A stretch of 64,000 bases of DNA from Betaproteobacteria bacterium (GTDB taxonomy: Bacteria > Pseudomonadota > Gammaproteobacteria > Burkholderiales > Casimicrobiaceae): positions 16,275 through 80,274 of the forward strand of contig JADKEV010000025.1 of NCBI GenBank assembly GCA_016717855.1, given 5' to 3'. The first letter of the stretch is position 1. Each line of letters begins with the position of its first letter. Shown piece by piece: positions 1 to 7,842 of the stretch. Position numbers and translations under genes: made by a program. The notes under the pieces were generated by a model. That model made no database searches. It was not told the origin of the DNA and saw only the letters and a program-made list of their open reading frames with translations.

Positions 1-79
1 CACGCCCAACGTTGTCCTTCAAGCCGGTGAGCCAGGTATCGAATTCCTCGGAGCGCAGGAAGGTGTTCACCGGACGCAT
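1..79 (-). CDS. RelE/HigB-type addiction-module toxin, N-terminal part only
   Basis: The minus strand encodes 26 residues from an ATG at 79 to the window edge, beginning MRPVNTFLRSEEFDTWL and continuing TGLKDNVGR. The pattern of a hydrophobic first strand, then FDxWLxGLKD and a following Arg, is typical of the small killer proteins of the RelE/ParE superfamily (COG3657, HigB-like). Members are about 100 residues, act as mRNA-cleaving toxins and usually have an HTH antitoxin gene directly downstream, which here would lie left of the window. A perfect palindrome touches the start codon and fits an autoregulatory operator. The assignment rests on 26 residues only. Confidence 0.6.
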   Translation of the reverse strand, partial: MRPVNTFLRSEEFDTWLTGLKDNVGR

Positions 80-80
80 T

Positions 81-96
81 GTATCCAAATGGATAC
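81..96. promoter_or_regulatory. Palindromic operator candidate upstream of the toxin gene
   Basis: GTATCCAAATGGATAC is a perfect inverted repeat with 6-bp arms and a 4-bp centre, one base upstream of the toxin ATG. Toxin-antitoxin operons are commonly repressed by the antitoxin at palindromes of this size overlapping the promoter or start. The operator role is inferred. Confidence 0.5.
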
Positions 97-284
97 TTAT
101 GCGCAATCCTCAACTGCGACGCTGCCGTTCGTGAATCCGATTGATCGTTGCCGGCGCGATGTTCTCCGAGACACGCGGACTATCGATCCGTTGGTCACAG
201 CTTCGAATGCCAAAGGGCGCAAAGAAGCCGTTTTCGCGGCGCCTTCGTTAAGTCCCTTCCGCGTGGTTACCCAATCTATCCAAC

Positions 285-341
285 CAGCGGACTCTTAATC
301 CGTAGGTCGAAAGTTCGAATCTTTCACGGCCCACCACCGCC
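285..341 (+). repeat. 57-bp copy of the tRNA-Lys(CTT) 3' part, probable att site
   Basis: These 57 bases are identical to 63835-63891: the anticodon arm with CTT, variable loop, T arm, acceptor 3' strand, CCA and five bases beyond it. Sequence left of 285 does not continue the tRNA, so the D arm and 5' acceptor strand are missing and this is not a working gene. Integrases of the tyrosine-recombinase family commonly use the 3' half of a tRNA gene and leave such a direct repeat at the far end of the inserted element. The orientation implies that the element lies to the left, outside the window. Confidence 0.75.
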
Positions 342-734
342 CCCGAGTCCATATTGCGGTCGCCATTCATGGGCGGCGGCGGGGTGTCGTGCGAGTCCCT
401 TCTGGGTTGCTTCCGGGGTGTCCCGCGGGCGGACTTCGGCGTTCGGCAGGGTCGGTATCGGAGCGTATCGTTGATTCGATGGCCGGGGAAGTCGTCGCCG
501 ACGGTCGTAACCCTTGGAAGTCCTGAGGCGTCAGCGTTATGGCACGTTGCGGCTACCGTGCATGCGGCGGCGCCCGCCAAAAAGCACGATGAACCGGGCT
601 GGGGCGTGAAGACCGATAGTCCGGACGTCGATGGCGGGGTCATCACGGATCGAATGTGCGGGCCGTCGTCCCTGCAGAACAATTGGGCTGGGCAAATTGA
701 TCTCCCGCGAAGTCCGAAGTGCTATAGGCCGAGC
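342..734. other. Intergenic, no gene recognised
   Basis: The open frames here are short, overlap each other on both strands and have no recognisable protein features. One of them reads GRERFELSTYGLRV antisense to the tRNA fragment, a well-known false translation of tRNA-Lys genes. No hairpin terminator or clear promoter was found. Confidence 0.6.
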
Positions 735-3020
735 TTATTGTGGCGCGCACATGACCACACCCTCGTCATTCCAGCCGCGCTTCACGAGTTCCGGTAGGGC
801 GGCGGGAACAGTGGTGATGCGATGGTTCGAATCGACGCCGCGCGCAAAGCCATTGTTGTAGGCGCGATAGACAGGCGTCGTGCCAGCAGGGCATGTCCCG
901 TTGGCTGACGGGGTCGAGACAAAATCCAGGCTCTCGAAATTCCAGCGCTTCTGCGTGGCGGGCGTGCTTGCCTGCAGCTGCCTGAGAAAGCTGCACTCGG
1001 CGGGATCGACAGTGTAGAAATGCGAGTTGGGTCCGGGCGACAGGCTGCCGTAGAAACGGCAGACGGCGGTGCTGCCACCTGCCATGAAGCGGAGGCCGGT
1101 TCGCGTCCAGCCAGGTCCCGCGCTGCCGCTGTCGATTGCCGCGGCCTCGCCTGCGTTGGCGGTGATGAAGAAGTGGTCCAGGTCGGTGTTGTAAAACTCG
1201 ACGATCATCCCAGTGGTCGTATTGTCCCTTCGCTTCCACGCATCGTAGGCTGCCGATACGGTCTGGGCAGCGGGGCGACAGTACAAGGTCGACCCGATTT
1301 CGGAACAGGCCCGCGGATTGAGCGGGAAGTAGTCGTTTCCCCAGATGAATGTCCCCGCGACCAAGTCGCCATACCGCGTGTTGACGTCATAAAATGCGCG
1401 GTAGACATTCTGTTGCTGGATCATCCCAGCCGTTGGCGTGGCGGCAGTGTAGGCGGGTTCCGGTGATCCGGTGTTGGAACTCGGCAGGTACGGAGATGCC
1501 AAGTCGTCGTTATAGCCGAATTCCGTAAACACAACGGGCTTCCCGGGATTGCGCTGCTGCAATGGCACCAGATAGTTCTGAAAAACACTCTCCCACATCG
1601 GCTCCAGTTCGGACACGGAAAGAACGCGCTGCGGCACTTGGTCCGTCAGCGGAAAGTAACCGCTGATTCCAACCACATCCAGATCCAGGTCGGTGAACAG
1701 GTAACCCGAACCGTTGTCCGGGATCGTCAGCCAATAACTGTTCTGATCGTAGGTCAGAACGCCCGAATAGACCGCCCGCACGGCCTGTACCATGGCTTGA
1801 AGCTGCGGCTTGAAATCGTTCGTGAAGACTGGCGGCGACGGCCGGCTTCTGAACAGGTTCTCCGTTTCGGTGCCCAGCGAGAACATCCCGATCCCCAGCC
1901 GCTGCGCAAGCTCCCCATACTTGGCCGCGACTTGCGTGTAGGAATTCCAGAATAGCGCCGAATTGACCGCATGTTGTGGATGCGCCGGATTCCACCACCA
2001 GTCTGCGGCATCGATGCAGGCGGAGGCGGCGCCGCCGCTTGGCAGGGCAGGCTCTCCCAAGTGCCAGCGACTGGTCTTGTAGGCCGGAGTGTGGCAGGCC
2101 GGGCTGGCGATCGAATCGATGTCGAGCGATGTTTCGAACGCCAGTGTCAGATATATTTTCAGGCCGCGGCTCCTGGCCCGGTCGACGAAGCTCTCCAGAT
2201 CCGCGTCGGTGAAAGGGCAGGATGTGTAATTGCCACCGGAATCGAACTTGTACGCCTGCGCGCAGGCATTGGCGGTCACGACGGGGTTCGAGAAACTGTC
2301 GTAGTGCATCGCAACGCTGATTCCCAACCACTCGACATTCAGGCTTTTCACAAAATCGAAATACCGGTTGTCAGCCTTGCCCATCGCGTCCCGGAATGCC
2401 GTCAGCGCCAGGACCAGCGAGTCCGTCCTGCCGAATTCGGCTCCCGGACCAATGGTGTAGGTTGCGAATGCCGCGAGTTCGGGACCATGCGCCAGTAACG
2501 CCAGGGCCAGCTTTCGGGCATCACCGGTCACGCCGGCCATATTGTCCGCGATGTTGATGGCCGGATCGGGTGCGCCCGTGCCCGTGCCGGCCGGCAGCAA
2601 GAACGTCAGATCGCCCGAAAATCCGGTGACGCCCGCCAGGTTCGGATCGGCGGTGGGACGAAACTGGATGAAGATATTTCCCGTTTCGAGGTTCTTCGCA
2701 ATCCAGAATCCGGCCAGTTGAAGCTGGGTGTCCACGCCGAGCCGCACGCCAACCAGCCTGATCAATGCCATGTCATTCGTGAACGGCACGCCGCTGCTAT
2801 CTGTGCCGCTTGAAATCACCGCCTGAACTTCGGCTTGCGCAACCGAAATCGCGGGTGCTTCGGCCAGGAGCGGAGGCTTGAAGCCCATGACATTGCCCGC
2901 CCAATTGCCCATCATGTGCAGGCCGCGCAGATGCTTGAAGTCGGGAGCAGCCCACGCCGGGTGGGGCGGCGCAAAGACGAGAACGGACACGACAAGCGCG
3001 AGCATTGTTGCGAAGTTCAT
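735..3020 (-). CDS. Secreted GH113-like TIM-barrel glycosidase with C-terminal DUF5648
   Basis: 761 residues from the chosen start at 3020, which has AGGCGG eight bases upstream and opens a clean signal peptide (MNFATMLALVVSVLVFAPPH, cleavage near AWA). The middle (about 230-540) looks like a GH113/GH53-type TIM barrel: LGTETENL offers the acid/base Glu and VFTEFGYN the nucleophile Glu at the end of a late strand. The last 140 residues are a DUF5648 domain (VEFYNTDLDHFF, SHFYTVDP, YRAYNN, SNHR, ending MCAPQ), often found at the C-terminus of exported bacterial proteins. A polysaccharide substrate is likely but unknown. The residues before 3020 are open but lack a ribosome site. A second, broken DUF5648 lies at 11218-11475. 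Confidence 0.7.
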   Translation of the reverse strand: MNFATMLALVVSVLVFAPPHPAWAAPDFKHLRGLHMMGNWAGNVMGFKPPLLAEAPAISVAQAEVQAVISSGTDSSGVPFTNDMALIRLVGVRLGVDTQLQLAGFWIAKNLETGNIFIQFRPTADPNLAGVTGFSGDLTFLLPAGTGTGAPDPAINIADNMAGVTGDARKLALALLAHGPELAAFATYTIGPGAEFGRTDSLVLALTAFRDAMGKADNRYFDFVKSLNVEWLGISVAMHYDSFSNPVVTANACAQAYKFDSGGNYTSCPFTDADLESFVDRARSRGLKIYLTLAFETSLDIDSIASPACHTPAYKTSRWHLGEPALPSGGAASACIDAADWWWNPAHPQHAVNSALFWNSYTQVAAKYGELAQRLGIGMFSLGTETENLFRSRPSPPVFTNDFKPQLQAMVQAVRAVYSGVLTYDQNSYWLTIPDNGSGYLFTDLDLDVVGISGYFPLTDQVPQRVLSVSELEPMWESVFQNYLVPLQQRNPGKPVVFTEFGYNDDLASPYLPSSNTGSPEPAYTAATPTAGMIQQQNVYRAFYDVNTRYGDLVAGTFIWGNDYFPLNPRACSEIGSTLYCRPAAQTVSAAYDAWKRRDNTTTGMIVEFYNTDLDHFFITANAGEAAAIDSGSAGPGWTRTGLRFMAGGSTAVCRFYGSLSPGPNSHFYTVDPAECSFLRQLQASTPATQKRWNFESLDFVSTPSANGTCPAGTTPVYRAYNNGFARGVDSNHRITTVPAALPELVKRGWNDEGVVMCAPQ

Positions 3021-3461
3021 CGCTTGTGCCGCCTGGGGGAGCTGCGCTGAGAGGCCTTCATCATCTGAATCTTCAGACCTTGGTCTTCTTATGGAGTTTG
3101 TTTCTCTCAAACCTTCAATCTACGCTGGACAATTGGCAATTTGCTGATCTTGCTCAACGAAACGGGATTGGATGAAACGTGCGCTATGCCGTTCGTAGCT
3201 TGTCCATGGCGAATTCCTGGTCAGACGGCGATCGGCGCCTGGAACACTCCTCGGCAATGCTCCCGCCGTATACAGCCTTATCTGCTACGCCGGAAAGATG
3301 AGGATCAGGTCGCTGCATGAAGAGGGCCGACTCTGCTTGCGGGGCGAACCCAGAGATCGATCATCATGAATTGCCGCCAGGATGGGACAGCTTACGGCGA
3401 GACCGCGTTCTTCTCCGTCCGGCAGCTAGGAAGTCCGAGGTGACTCGGATACCATTACTCC
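3021..3461. other. Intergenic between divergent exported-protein genes
   Basis: This 441-bp stretch separates the start of the glycosidase-like gene (minus) from the pentapeptide gene (plus) and should hold both promoters. It is more AT-rich between 3060 and 3180 than its flanks. I could not place convincing -35/-10 pairs, and no reading frame here has recognisable features. Confidence 0.5.
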
Positions 3462-3722
3462 ATGCGCACCCCTTCCAGCCTCATCCGCCTGGTCGCCATC
3501 CTTGGCCTTGTGACACTTGCCGTCCCTGCGGCCTGGTGTGCCTGCCCGACCGTCGGTCCGGGGCCCACCTACACGCTCTCGATTCCGCCGCCGTACGCCG
3601 GCGTGAACTGGTCCGGCTGCAACCTGACCAACGCCAACATGAGCGGGTTCGACTTCAGCTTGGCAAACTTGTCCTTCACCACCCTGACCAACGCCAACCC
3701 CAGCGGGCCGTATGCTACCTGA
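3462..3722 (+). CDS. Pentapeptide-repeat exported protein, N-terminal piece of a split gene
   Basis: 86 residues. A Sec signal peptide (MRTPSSLIRLVAILGLVTLA, cleavage near AWC/AC) is followed by the first pentapeptide repeats (NWSGC NLTNA NMSGF DFSLA NLSFT). The frame stops right after NPSGPYAT. Repeats of the same kind continue in the next frame at 3712. Removing one G from the GGG at 3705-3707 joins the two pieces in a single frame, so this is probably one gene broken by a one-base insertion, real or from sequencing. Confidence 0.6.
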   Translation: MRTPSSLIRLVAILGLVTLAVPAAWCACPTVGPGPTYTLSIPPPYAGVNWSGCNLTNANMSGFDFSLANLSFTTLTNANPSGPYAT

Positions 3723-4518
3723 ACACGAACCTCACTGCGCGAATCTCACCATGAACCTGAACGGGAGCATCGCCACCGACTCCAACTTCACAAACGCGAT
3801 CCTCACCGGAGCCAACGTGGGGAACTCCGGCGTTCACCGCGCCGACTTTACGGGCGCGAATCTCGCCAATGCGACTTTCAGCGGCGCATACATGGATGGC
3901 GCGATCCTGCTCGCCGCCAAGCTGAGCGGCCTGCGATCGGGCGGGGTGTTCGGCGCGCCGGTGCAGTTGCCGCCCGACTGGCGCCTGATGAGCGGCTATC
4001 TGCTGGGCCCGCAGGCCGATCTGACCGGCGGCAACTTCACGGGCTATGACCTGACGGGGATGAACCTGGCAGGCGCCACGTTCAACAACGCCATTCTCAC
4101 GAACGCCAACCTGACCCGCGCCGACTTGAGCCGGGCGGATGTCCACACGGCCAACATCAGCGGCACGGTGCTGCTGCGCGCCATCCTGACCAGCACGGAC
4201 CTTACCGGGTCGATCGGCACGCCGGCGAGCTACATGAATGGATCCTTTCTGAACACGACATGCCCGGACGGCTCGCACGTCACATCGCCGAATACGTGCT
4301 GGTCGCTTGCTCCCACCGTCAGCTGCACGCTTGACGTCGATGGCAACGGTGCCCAGGACGCATTGACCGATGGATTGATGATCATACGGGCGTTGTTTGG
4401 ACTGACGGGCACCGCGGTGACGAACAATGCGATAGGTGACAATAGCCCGACGCGCAGCGACTGGACCGCGATCCGGACTTATCTGAACACCAACTGCGGC
4501 AGCAACTTTGCACAATGA
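3712..4518 (+). CDS. Pentapeptide-repeat protein with C-terminal dockerin-like motif (C-terminal piece)
   Basis: 268 residues. About 170 residues are pentapeptide repeats of A(N/D)LxG type (NFTNA ILTGA NVGNS, later ANLTRADLSRADVHTANI), which fold as a right-handed quadrilateral helix. The last 65 residues carry DVDGNG, then ALTDGLMIIRALFGLTG. This is a calcium-loop plus helix motif resembling dockerin/EF-hand repeats at the C-termini of exported proteins. The same motif recurs in the remnant at 5345-6036. It is the continuation of the gene starting at 3462, and the native protein would be about 350 residues. Function is unknown, and surface location is inferred from the signal peptide. Confidence 0.6.
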   Translation: MLPEHEPHCANLTMNLNGSIATDSNFTNAILTGANVGNSGVHRADFTGANLANATFSGAYMDGAILLAAKLSGLRSGGVFGAPVQLPPDWRLMSGYLLGPQADLTGGNFTGYDLTGMNLAGATFNNAILTNANLTRADLSRADVHTANISGTVLLRAILTSTDLTGSIGTPASYMNGSFLNTTCPDGSHVTSPNTCWSLAPTVSCTLDVDGNGAQDALTDGLMIIRALFGLTGTAVTNNAIGDNSPTRSDWTAIRTYLNTNCGSNFAQ

Positions 4519-4551
4519 AGCGAGCAAAGATCTAGTAGCCCGATGAAGACG

Positions 4552-4586
4552 GCCGCACCTCCCGGTGGATCCGGAGTAGGTGCGGC
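4552..4586. terminator. Hairpin between convergent genes
   Basis: GCCGCACCT (4552-4560) and AGGTGCGGC (4578-4586) are perfect 9-bp inverted repeats placed between two convergent stop codons (4518 and 4608). No T-run follows on either strand, so a bidirectional terminator is likely from position but not certain. Confidence 0.5.
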
Positions 4587-4607
4587 TGCTCCTGACGCCT
4601 GCAGAGA

Positions 4608-5123
4608 CTACTTGCCGTCGCGGTCGGAATCGCCGGGCACTGCGCGCTCCACGGCATCGCTCACACGTTGCCACGAGTCGCGGGTTGCGTGCTTGGCTTT
4701 CTCCCAGGTAAGACTTGAAGAGCCCCTGGCGCGCTGCCAGTCACGCGACAACTCCGATTCCACGTCGTCGAACTTGCGGCCCTCGTACTGTCCGTAGCCT
4801 TCGACACCGTAGCGATACGCGGGGCCGTAGTCGTCGTACGTTCCACCGCTGACGTAAGGCCGGCTGGAGTAGTTGTCCCGCCAGTACGTGTCCTCGGCCG
4901 TCGGGTCGATCATTGACGAGACGCCGTGGCCGGCGAGGCCGCCTGCCACCGCACCAACGACGGCGCCGACGACTGTGCCAACAGGGCCGACGGTGGTCCC
5001 GACGACGGCGCCTGCAACTGCCGCGCCGGCGATGCCACCCGCGACTGCGCCGACTCCGGTCCCGACAGGGTGCGCTCCAAGCGAGTCACTGGTTGCGTTG
5101 CGATCAATAACTTTGTCGTCCAT
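4608..5123 (-). CDS. Glycine-zipper protein of unknown function
   Basis: 171 residues starting at MDDKVIDRNATSD (ATG at 5123, with GGAGA six bases upstream). Residues about 18-65 are a long alternation of Gly, Ala and Val (GAVAGGIAGAAVAGAVVGTT, then VGAVVGAVAGGLAG), the glycine-zipper pattern of membrane-inserting helices. The second half is charged and Tyr-rich (WRDNYSSRPY, YDDYGPAYRYG, then a Trp/Arg helix ending DSDRDGK). Similar proteins in beta- and gammaproteobacteria are annotated as hypothetical, sometimes as stress-induced. There is no signal peptide. Function cannot be stated. Confidence 0.6.
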   Translation of the reverse strand: MDDKVIDRNATSDSLGAHPVGTGVGAVAGGIAGAAVAGAVVGTTVGPVGTVVGAVVGAVAGGLAGHGVSSMIDPTAEDTYWRDNYSSRPYVSGGTYDDYGPAYRYGVEGYGQYEGRKFDDVESELSRDWQRARGSSSLTWEKAKHATRDSWQRVSDAVERAVPGDSDRDGK

Positions 5124-5344
5124 GGTTTTCTCCAAGGTTTGTGGGTTCCGCAGGTTGGCTGTGGCTTCCTGCGTCGTGTCGACCGTCACGGACCAACACG
5201 ATGAAGCCAGTGTGGGCGCCACGGCATCGGACGTCTGTTCGGTGTCGCACAGGACGCCTCGTTCTTTCGACTCAGTCACATGGCGCCAGGGTCACTCCGG
5301 ACGCGTGAGCGTTGACCTGAACCGGGCGTAGAGCGCCCCTTGCG

Positions 5345-6036
5345 TTGTCACATCGATGTGCGGGATTACATGTATCGCGGCGCTGTCAGCATTCTCGGCG
5401 AAGCATCGGCGGCGAATCAGCCGGGCGGCATTCCCGAACACCTGGTACAGACCTGGGCCCAGGTCTACGCGGCGACCCCGCACGGCACGCACCGACCCTG
5501 GCGCCGTTGGGGCAACCTGATTCCGGCCTGGCCTACGCAGTCGATCAGGAGGGCGCCGTGGCCCCGGCGCCAGCTGACCGGCGCAAAGTGGTTTTGAAAA
5601 CACCCCTACCTGGGGCGTCGTTCCGCGCGCACAAGCACTTCCCGGCGCTGGTCGATGGCAATGGCGCCGTCGCTGCTCTGACCGATGGCATGCTTATCCT
5701 CCGCTACATGTTTGGCATCTCCGGGCCCTCGCTCACCGCCGGAGCAATCGCCATTGGCGCACCGCGCGTGTCGCCCGGCGCGGTCATACAGTATCTCGAC
5801 GTATCCGCGGACAGCTCGATGTCGATCGTAACTCCCGTGTCGACGCGCTGACCGACGGACTGATCGTGATCCGGTATCTGTTCGGGAGACGGGGCGAAGC
5901 GCTGTTCGTTGGCGCCCTCGCCAGCGACACCACGCGCACCGAAGCGGAACTCCAGGACTATATCCAGTCGCTGCTTCCAAAGCAGCCTTGTCCCGGCGCG
6001 CTCTTACATGACCGGACGGCCCCCATCCGCCATTAG
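5345..6036 (+). pseudogene. Remnant of an exported protein with two dockerin-like motifs
   Basis: Recognisable sequence begins near 5645. First comes VDGNGAVAALTDGMLILRYM followed by FGISG in one frame. Then, from 5815 in another frame, comes DVDRNSRVDALTDGLIVIRY followed by LFGRRG, ending at a TAG at 6034-6036. Both copies match the C-terminal motif of the pentapeptide protein at 3712-4518. Adding one C near 5814 would restore a single frame (ADSLDVDRN), so a one-base deletion separates them. The first copy also lacks the usual DVD. No start or signal peptide was found upstream. The 3' end overlaps the convergent SDR gene by about 33 bases. Confidence 0.55.
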
Positions 6037-6780
6037 CGTGGTTGCCGTGATGTAGGAGGCCTCCTCGGACGCCAGCCAGAGGATCGGATACGCGATCTCG
6101 CGCGGATCGGCCCAGCGCTGCATCAAACATTCCCGCAGCTTTTCGTTCCGCAGTTCGTCGGCCGTCCGGCCTGCGGCCTGCGCGCGCTTGAAGTGGAAGG
6201 GCGTCAGCGTGAATCCGGGGCAGAGAGCATTCACACGAACACCGTGTTCCGCTTCTTCGAAGGCGAGGGTGCGCGTCAAGGCGAGGATTCCAGCCTTGGT
6301 CGCATCGTATTGCCCCATCCCGGAGCGGCCTGTGACGCCATAGGTCGATGAGATGTTGACAATGCAGCCCGTGCCGGATTTCCGCAGTGCCGGTATCGCC
6401 GCCTTTGCCATGTAGGCGTAACTCAACAGATTGACGCCCAGAATGTCATGCCAGGACTCGGCCGGCGCGTCGGCCAGCCGCCAGTACTCGCGGATACCCG
6501 CGATATTGACCAGGATGTCGATGCCGCCGAATCCAGCCTCTGTTTCGGCGACGATGCGCAGCGCTTCCGAGTCCTTCGCGACGTCGGCCACGATCGCCAG
6601 GACCCGCGCGCCGGGGACCTTGTTGCGCATGTCGTTCGCCACCGCTTCGGTCGTCGACCGATCGCGATCGACCAGCACGACCTTGGCGCCTTCCTCGCAG
6701 AAGAGCTGACCGGCTGCCGAACCGATGCCGCCCGCGCCCCCTGTGATGATCGCGACTTTGTCTTTCAGCCGATTGCTCAT
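6004..6780 (-). CDS. SDR-family NAD(P)-dependent oxidoreductase
   Basis: 258 residues from the ATG at 6780, which has a strong AGGAGG site upstream. Classical short-chain dehydrogenase: TGGAGGIG nucleotide loop near residue 14, NIAG, a Ser in NISSTYG, the YDATK catalytic Tyr/Lys pair and a C-terminal MADGG. Length is the usual 250-260. It is the last gene of a minus-strand operon behind a D-aminoacylase-like and a COG3618 amidohydrolase gene (93-bp gap), which suggests catabolism of a hydroxy- or keto-intermediate. The substrate is unknown. Confidence 0.8.
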   Translation of the reverse strand: MSNRLKDKVAIITGGAGGIGSAAGQLFCEEGAKVVLVDRDRSTTEAVANDMRNKVPGARVLAIVADVAKDSEALRIVAETEAGFGGIDILVNIAGIREYWRLADAPAESWHDILGVNLLSYAYMAKAAIPALRKSGTGCIVNISSTYGVTGRSGMGQYDATKAGILALTRTLAFEEAEHGVRVNALCPGFTLTPFHFKRAQAAGRTADELRNEKLRECLMQRWADPREIAYPILWLASEEASYITATTLMADGGRPVM

Positions 6781-6873
6781 GTCGATATCCTCCTCTGCCG
6801 CTCCAAGAAAGAAGTTTGTCGCCGCGCCTGGCGGCCCCTGGGCGTCCGCACGATCCGCCACAGCGCCGCGGTG

Positions 6874-7839
6874 CTATGGCTTGCCCTGTTCGGGCCCGGA
6901 ACGGGCAGCGACGCGATAGAACGCCTGCGCGTTCCTCCAGAAAAAATCATCCTGCTGCGACGGGGAAAGGTGCGCGACCATCCGCCTGGTGGCGCGCACA
7001 AGATCGTCGTAGCCGATGCGCAGGCCGGCGACCGGAAAATTGGTCGCGAACATGCAGCGCTCGACGCCGAAGATCGCCAGCGCGTCGGCCACGATGCCAC
7101 GATTGGATTCGTAGTCCCATGGCTGGCCCTTGAGGCCGAACTCGGATACCTTCAGATGGACGTTCGAGCAGCGCGCGATCGCTTCCATCGCGCTCCGCCA
7201 GTCGCGCAGGCCGGCGGCGCTTCGATCCCACGGAAATCCGGTGTGATTCAAAACCACGCGTATCCCCGGAAAGCTGCGCGCAACATCGGCAGCTTCGCGC
7301 AGATGCCAGGACGGTACCCGGAGATCCCACGAGAAGTCGAATTTCTCGAGCAGCGCCAGGCCGCGAAGCCACGCCGGATCCTGCATCGTGCCCGGCATCC
7401 CGGGCGACATTTCCGCTGGAGAGCGCGAGGTCACCGGTTTGGAGCGGATGCCGCGGACCAGCGGGAAGCTCGCGTGCTGCGCCAGGATCTCTTCGGTATT
7501 GCCGGTATGGAACCAGGCATGGCCGACGATCGCATTCGGCATGCCGTGCAGCCGGTTCATCTCCGACAGCCAGCGCGTTTCGGCGACTTGGGCTTCGCGA
7601 TCCATCTCCGCCTCGACATGCACGGTCGCCAGCACATTGTGGCCGCGTGCGTCGCGCTTGTAGTCATCCGGCAGATAGTTGCGCTTGAGCGGATCGTAGT
7701 TGCCCATGAAGAAGTGCGTTTCCGGCTCGTCCGCCAGCCACGGATAGCGGTTTGCCTGGAGATCCCAGAGGTGATGATGCGCGTCGATCAGAGTAACCGC
7801 CCCTGGATCGTCGTTCCAGTACCCGTGGATTGTCGTCAC
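6874..7839 (-). CDS. Amidohydrolase-superfamily lactonase-like hydrolase (COG3618)
   Basis: 321 residues. The N-terminal DAHHHLWD is the HxH metal motif of the 2-pyrone-4,6-dicarboxylate lactonase / L-fuconolactonase type of TIM-barrel hydrolases. Later signature stretches are GHAWFH, VVLNHTGFP and MFATNFPV, where classical members have an Asp at the last barrel strand. Translation starts at a GTG only three bases after the upstream stop, so it is probably coupled to it. Partner genes are a D-aminoacylase-like hydrolase and an SDR, pointing to a short catabolic pathway of unknown substrate. Confidence 0.75.
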   Translation of the reverse strand: MTTIHGYWNDDPGAVTLIDAHHHLWDLQANRYPWLADEPETHFFMGNYDPLKRNYLPDDYKRDARGHNVLATVHVEAEMDREAQVAETRWLSEMNRLHGMPNAIVGHAWFHTGNTEEILAQHASFPLVRGIRSKPVTSRSPAEMSPGMPGTMQDPAWLRGLALLEKFDFSWDLRVPSWHLREAADVARSFPGIRVVLNHTGFPWDRSAAGLRDWRSAMEAIARCSNVHLKVSEFGLKGQPWDYESNRGIVADALAIFGVERCMFATNFPVAGLRIGYDDLVRATRRMVAHLSPSQQDDFFWRNAQAFYRVAARSGPEQGKP

Positions 7840-7842
7840 CGA

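Noticed and set aside
248..682. A 144-residue minus-strand frame ending GRERFELSTYGLRV
   Set aside because: This phrase is a common false translation antisense to tRNA-Lys. The frame covers the tRNA fragment and has no protein-like features.
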